Positions 5,542 through 6,565 of a stretch of 6,565 nucleotides of DNA are shown in pieces; position 1 is the first letter of the stretch; each line of letters starts with the position of its first letter. The notes under the pieces were generated by a model. The model did no database searches and was not told the DNA's origin. It was given only the letters and a program-made list of their open reading frames with translations. The stretch spans positions 1 to 6,565 of the forward strand of contig DNGF01000184.1 in assembly GCA_003486665.1 (NCBI GenBank). The letters are read 5' to 3'. A program made the translations under genes and the position numbers. This stretch comes from Oscillospiraceae bacterium (GTDB taxonomy: Bacteria > Bacillota > Clostridia > Oscillospirales > Acutalibacteraceae).

Positions 5542-6565
5542 TCACTTAATTGTAAGTGTTGCAAGTCCGCCCTCGGCGGTTTCTCTGTATCGGCCCGGAA
5601 TATCCTTACCGGTCATTCTCATGACCTCGATAACCTCATCGACCGATATTTTCCTTGTATCACTCAAAAAGCTTGCAAGGCTGACTGCATTGATCGCCCT
5701 CATCGCCGCAACCGCGTTGCGCTCGATACAAGGGATCTGAACAAGTCCGCATATGGGATCGCAGGTCAAGCCGAGATGATGTTCGATTGCAATTTCCGCC
5801 GCGTATTCTATCTTGTCGATTTCAAGCGAGAACAGCTCACCGAGCGCCGCCGACGCCATTGCACACGCTGTTCCGATTTCCGCCTGACAGCCGCATTCAC
5901 TGCCTGAAATTGAAGCGTTGGTCTTAATCAAGTTTCCGATTATTCCGCCCGTTTCAAGGGCGCGGACAATTTCAAGGTCGCTGTATCCCCTTTTCATCTG
6001 CTGATAATAAAGCACGGCAGGCATTACTCCGGCAGAGCCGCAGGTAGGTGCGGTCACAATAACCTCGCCGTCCGCATTCTGCTCGCTGACAGCAAAAGCA
6101 TATGCCGACACTTCGCGGTTTTCCTTTGTCTGAGCGCTCTCGTCAATGTGCTGATGGGAGTAAAGGCGCTTGGCTTTCCTTTTTACATTCAGTCCGCCCG
6201 GAAGAACGCCCTCCGTATCAAGACCTATATGAATGCTCGACTTCATCTGATTCCAAATTTTCAGCAGGTAATCTCTTATTTCGATTCCCTCTACCTCTTC
6301 GACATATTGCCAAAGCTTCATGTGGTTTTTCTTGCAATGCCCGGATATTTCAGAAAAGGTTGCCAGATCATAAACCTTCGGAGGGTCAACATTCTTATAG
6401 CCGACAATTTCAATTTTACCTCCGCCGACGCTCAGAACACGGATTCTTTTAATCTCACTGCCGTCCTTGTATGCGATAAGATCCATTGTGTTGGGGTGCG
6501 GAAGCTCAATCTCTTCATTATTGAAAATGACCTCGCACGGAATCGGCTCGAACGTAACCTTGATT
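5542..6565 (-). CDS. sdaA: L-serine dehydratase (L-serine ammonia-lyase), single-chain iron-sulfur type, N-terminus beyond the window
   Basis: This enzyme converts L-serine to pyruvate and ammonia using a [4Fe-4S] cluster rather than PLP. The frame stays open to the right edge, giving 340 visible residues; the ATG at 6486 is internal, since IPCEVIFNNEEIELPHPNT precedes it in frame. That part and SVGGGKIEIVG belong to the beta-type domain, and the rest to the alpha-type catalytic domain, so the two are fused in one chain. Counting from the internal Met, motifs are TAPTCGSAGVMPAVL (145-159), SGSECGCQAEIGTAC (194-208) and LTCDPICGLVQIPCIERN (240-257). Cysteines 200, 242 and 253 match the three cluster ligands of the Legionella enzyme in both spacings (42 and 11). 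The protein ends GGLATLTIK without the C-terminal cysteine of that enzyme. The family call is firm; roughly 60-120 residues are probably missing. Confidence 0.93.
   Translation of the reverse strand, partial: IKVTFEPIPCEVIFNNEEIELPHPNTMDLIAYKDGSEIKRIRVLSVGGGKIEIVGYKNVDPPKVYDLATFSEISGHCKKNHMKLWQYVEEVEGIEIRDYLLKIWNQMKSSIHIGLDTEGVLPGGLNVKRKAKRLYSHQHIDESAQTKENREVSAYAFAVSEQNADGEVIVTAPTCGSAGVMPAVLYYQQMKRGYSDLEIVRALETGGIIGNLIKTNASISGSECGCQAEIGTACAMASAALGELFSLEIDKIEYAAEIAIEHHLGLTCDPICGLVQIPCIERNAVAAMRAINAVSLASFLSDTRKISVDEVIEVMRMTGKDIPGRYRETAEGGLATLTIK

Noticed and set aside
6102..6452. Plus-strand open frame of 116 codons opposite the serine dehydratase
   Set aside because: It is antisense to a strongly conserved enzyme and has no family resemblance.

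Overview
The window is ordinary chromosomal DNA that most resembles an anaerobic Clostridia-class Bacillota, possibly of the Ruminococcaceae/Oscillospiraceae type. Four things point that way: the Rnf gene order C-D-G-E-A-B, the long multi-ferredoxin RnfB, strong AAGGAGG ribosome binding sites, and an oxygen-sensitive iron-sulfur serine dehydratase. Base composition looks close to balanced by eye. The taxonomic call is an inference from gene content and order. No mobile element, CRISPR array, rRNA or tRNA gene was seen.

Bases 1-4612, plus strand: the Rnf complex operon, entered inside rnfC, whose N-terminal third lies upstream of the window. rnfD, rnfG, rnfE and rnfA follow, each overlapping the previous stop by 1 to 4 bases. 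rnfB starts 12 bases after rnfA and carries its own strong ribosome binding site. The operon ends at a textbook intrinsic terminator (4631-4675). Together the six proteins form the membrane ferredoxin:NAD+ oxidoreductase. RnfB takes electrons from reduced ferredoxin, RnfA/RnfE carry them across the membrane through an iron-sulfur centre, RnfG and RnfD hold covalent flavins, and RnfC reduces NAD+. The energy released pumps Na+ or H+; the sequence does not decide which ion.

Bases 4613-4790: a convergent intergenic region with two back-to-back one-way terminators, one for each flanking transcription unit.

Bases 4791-6565, minus strand: two genes read toward the rnf operon. The first in transcription order is a single-chain iron-sulfur L-serine dehydratase whose N-terminus runs off the right edge. 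After 109 bases comes a phosphoribosyltransferase-like protein with its own good sigma-70 type promoter. A metabolic link is possible but only inferred: serine deamination gives pyruvate, whose ferredoxin-dependent oxidation would supply the electrons used by Rnf.

I did not find a clearly new system. The points most worth checking are: a serine in place of the expected flavin-accepting threonine of RnfD; a four-cysteine C-terminal tail on RnfE; loss of both acidic residues in the PRPP-binding loop of the phosphoribosyltransferase-like protein; absence of the C-terminal cysteine known from some serine dehydratases; and a near-identical 29-base coding/ribosome-binding module at the rnfD-rnfG and rnfE-rnfA junctions.
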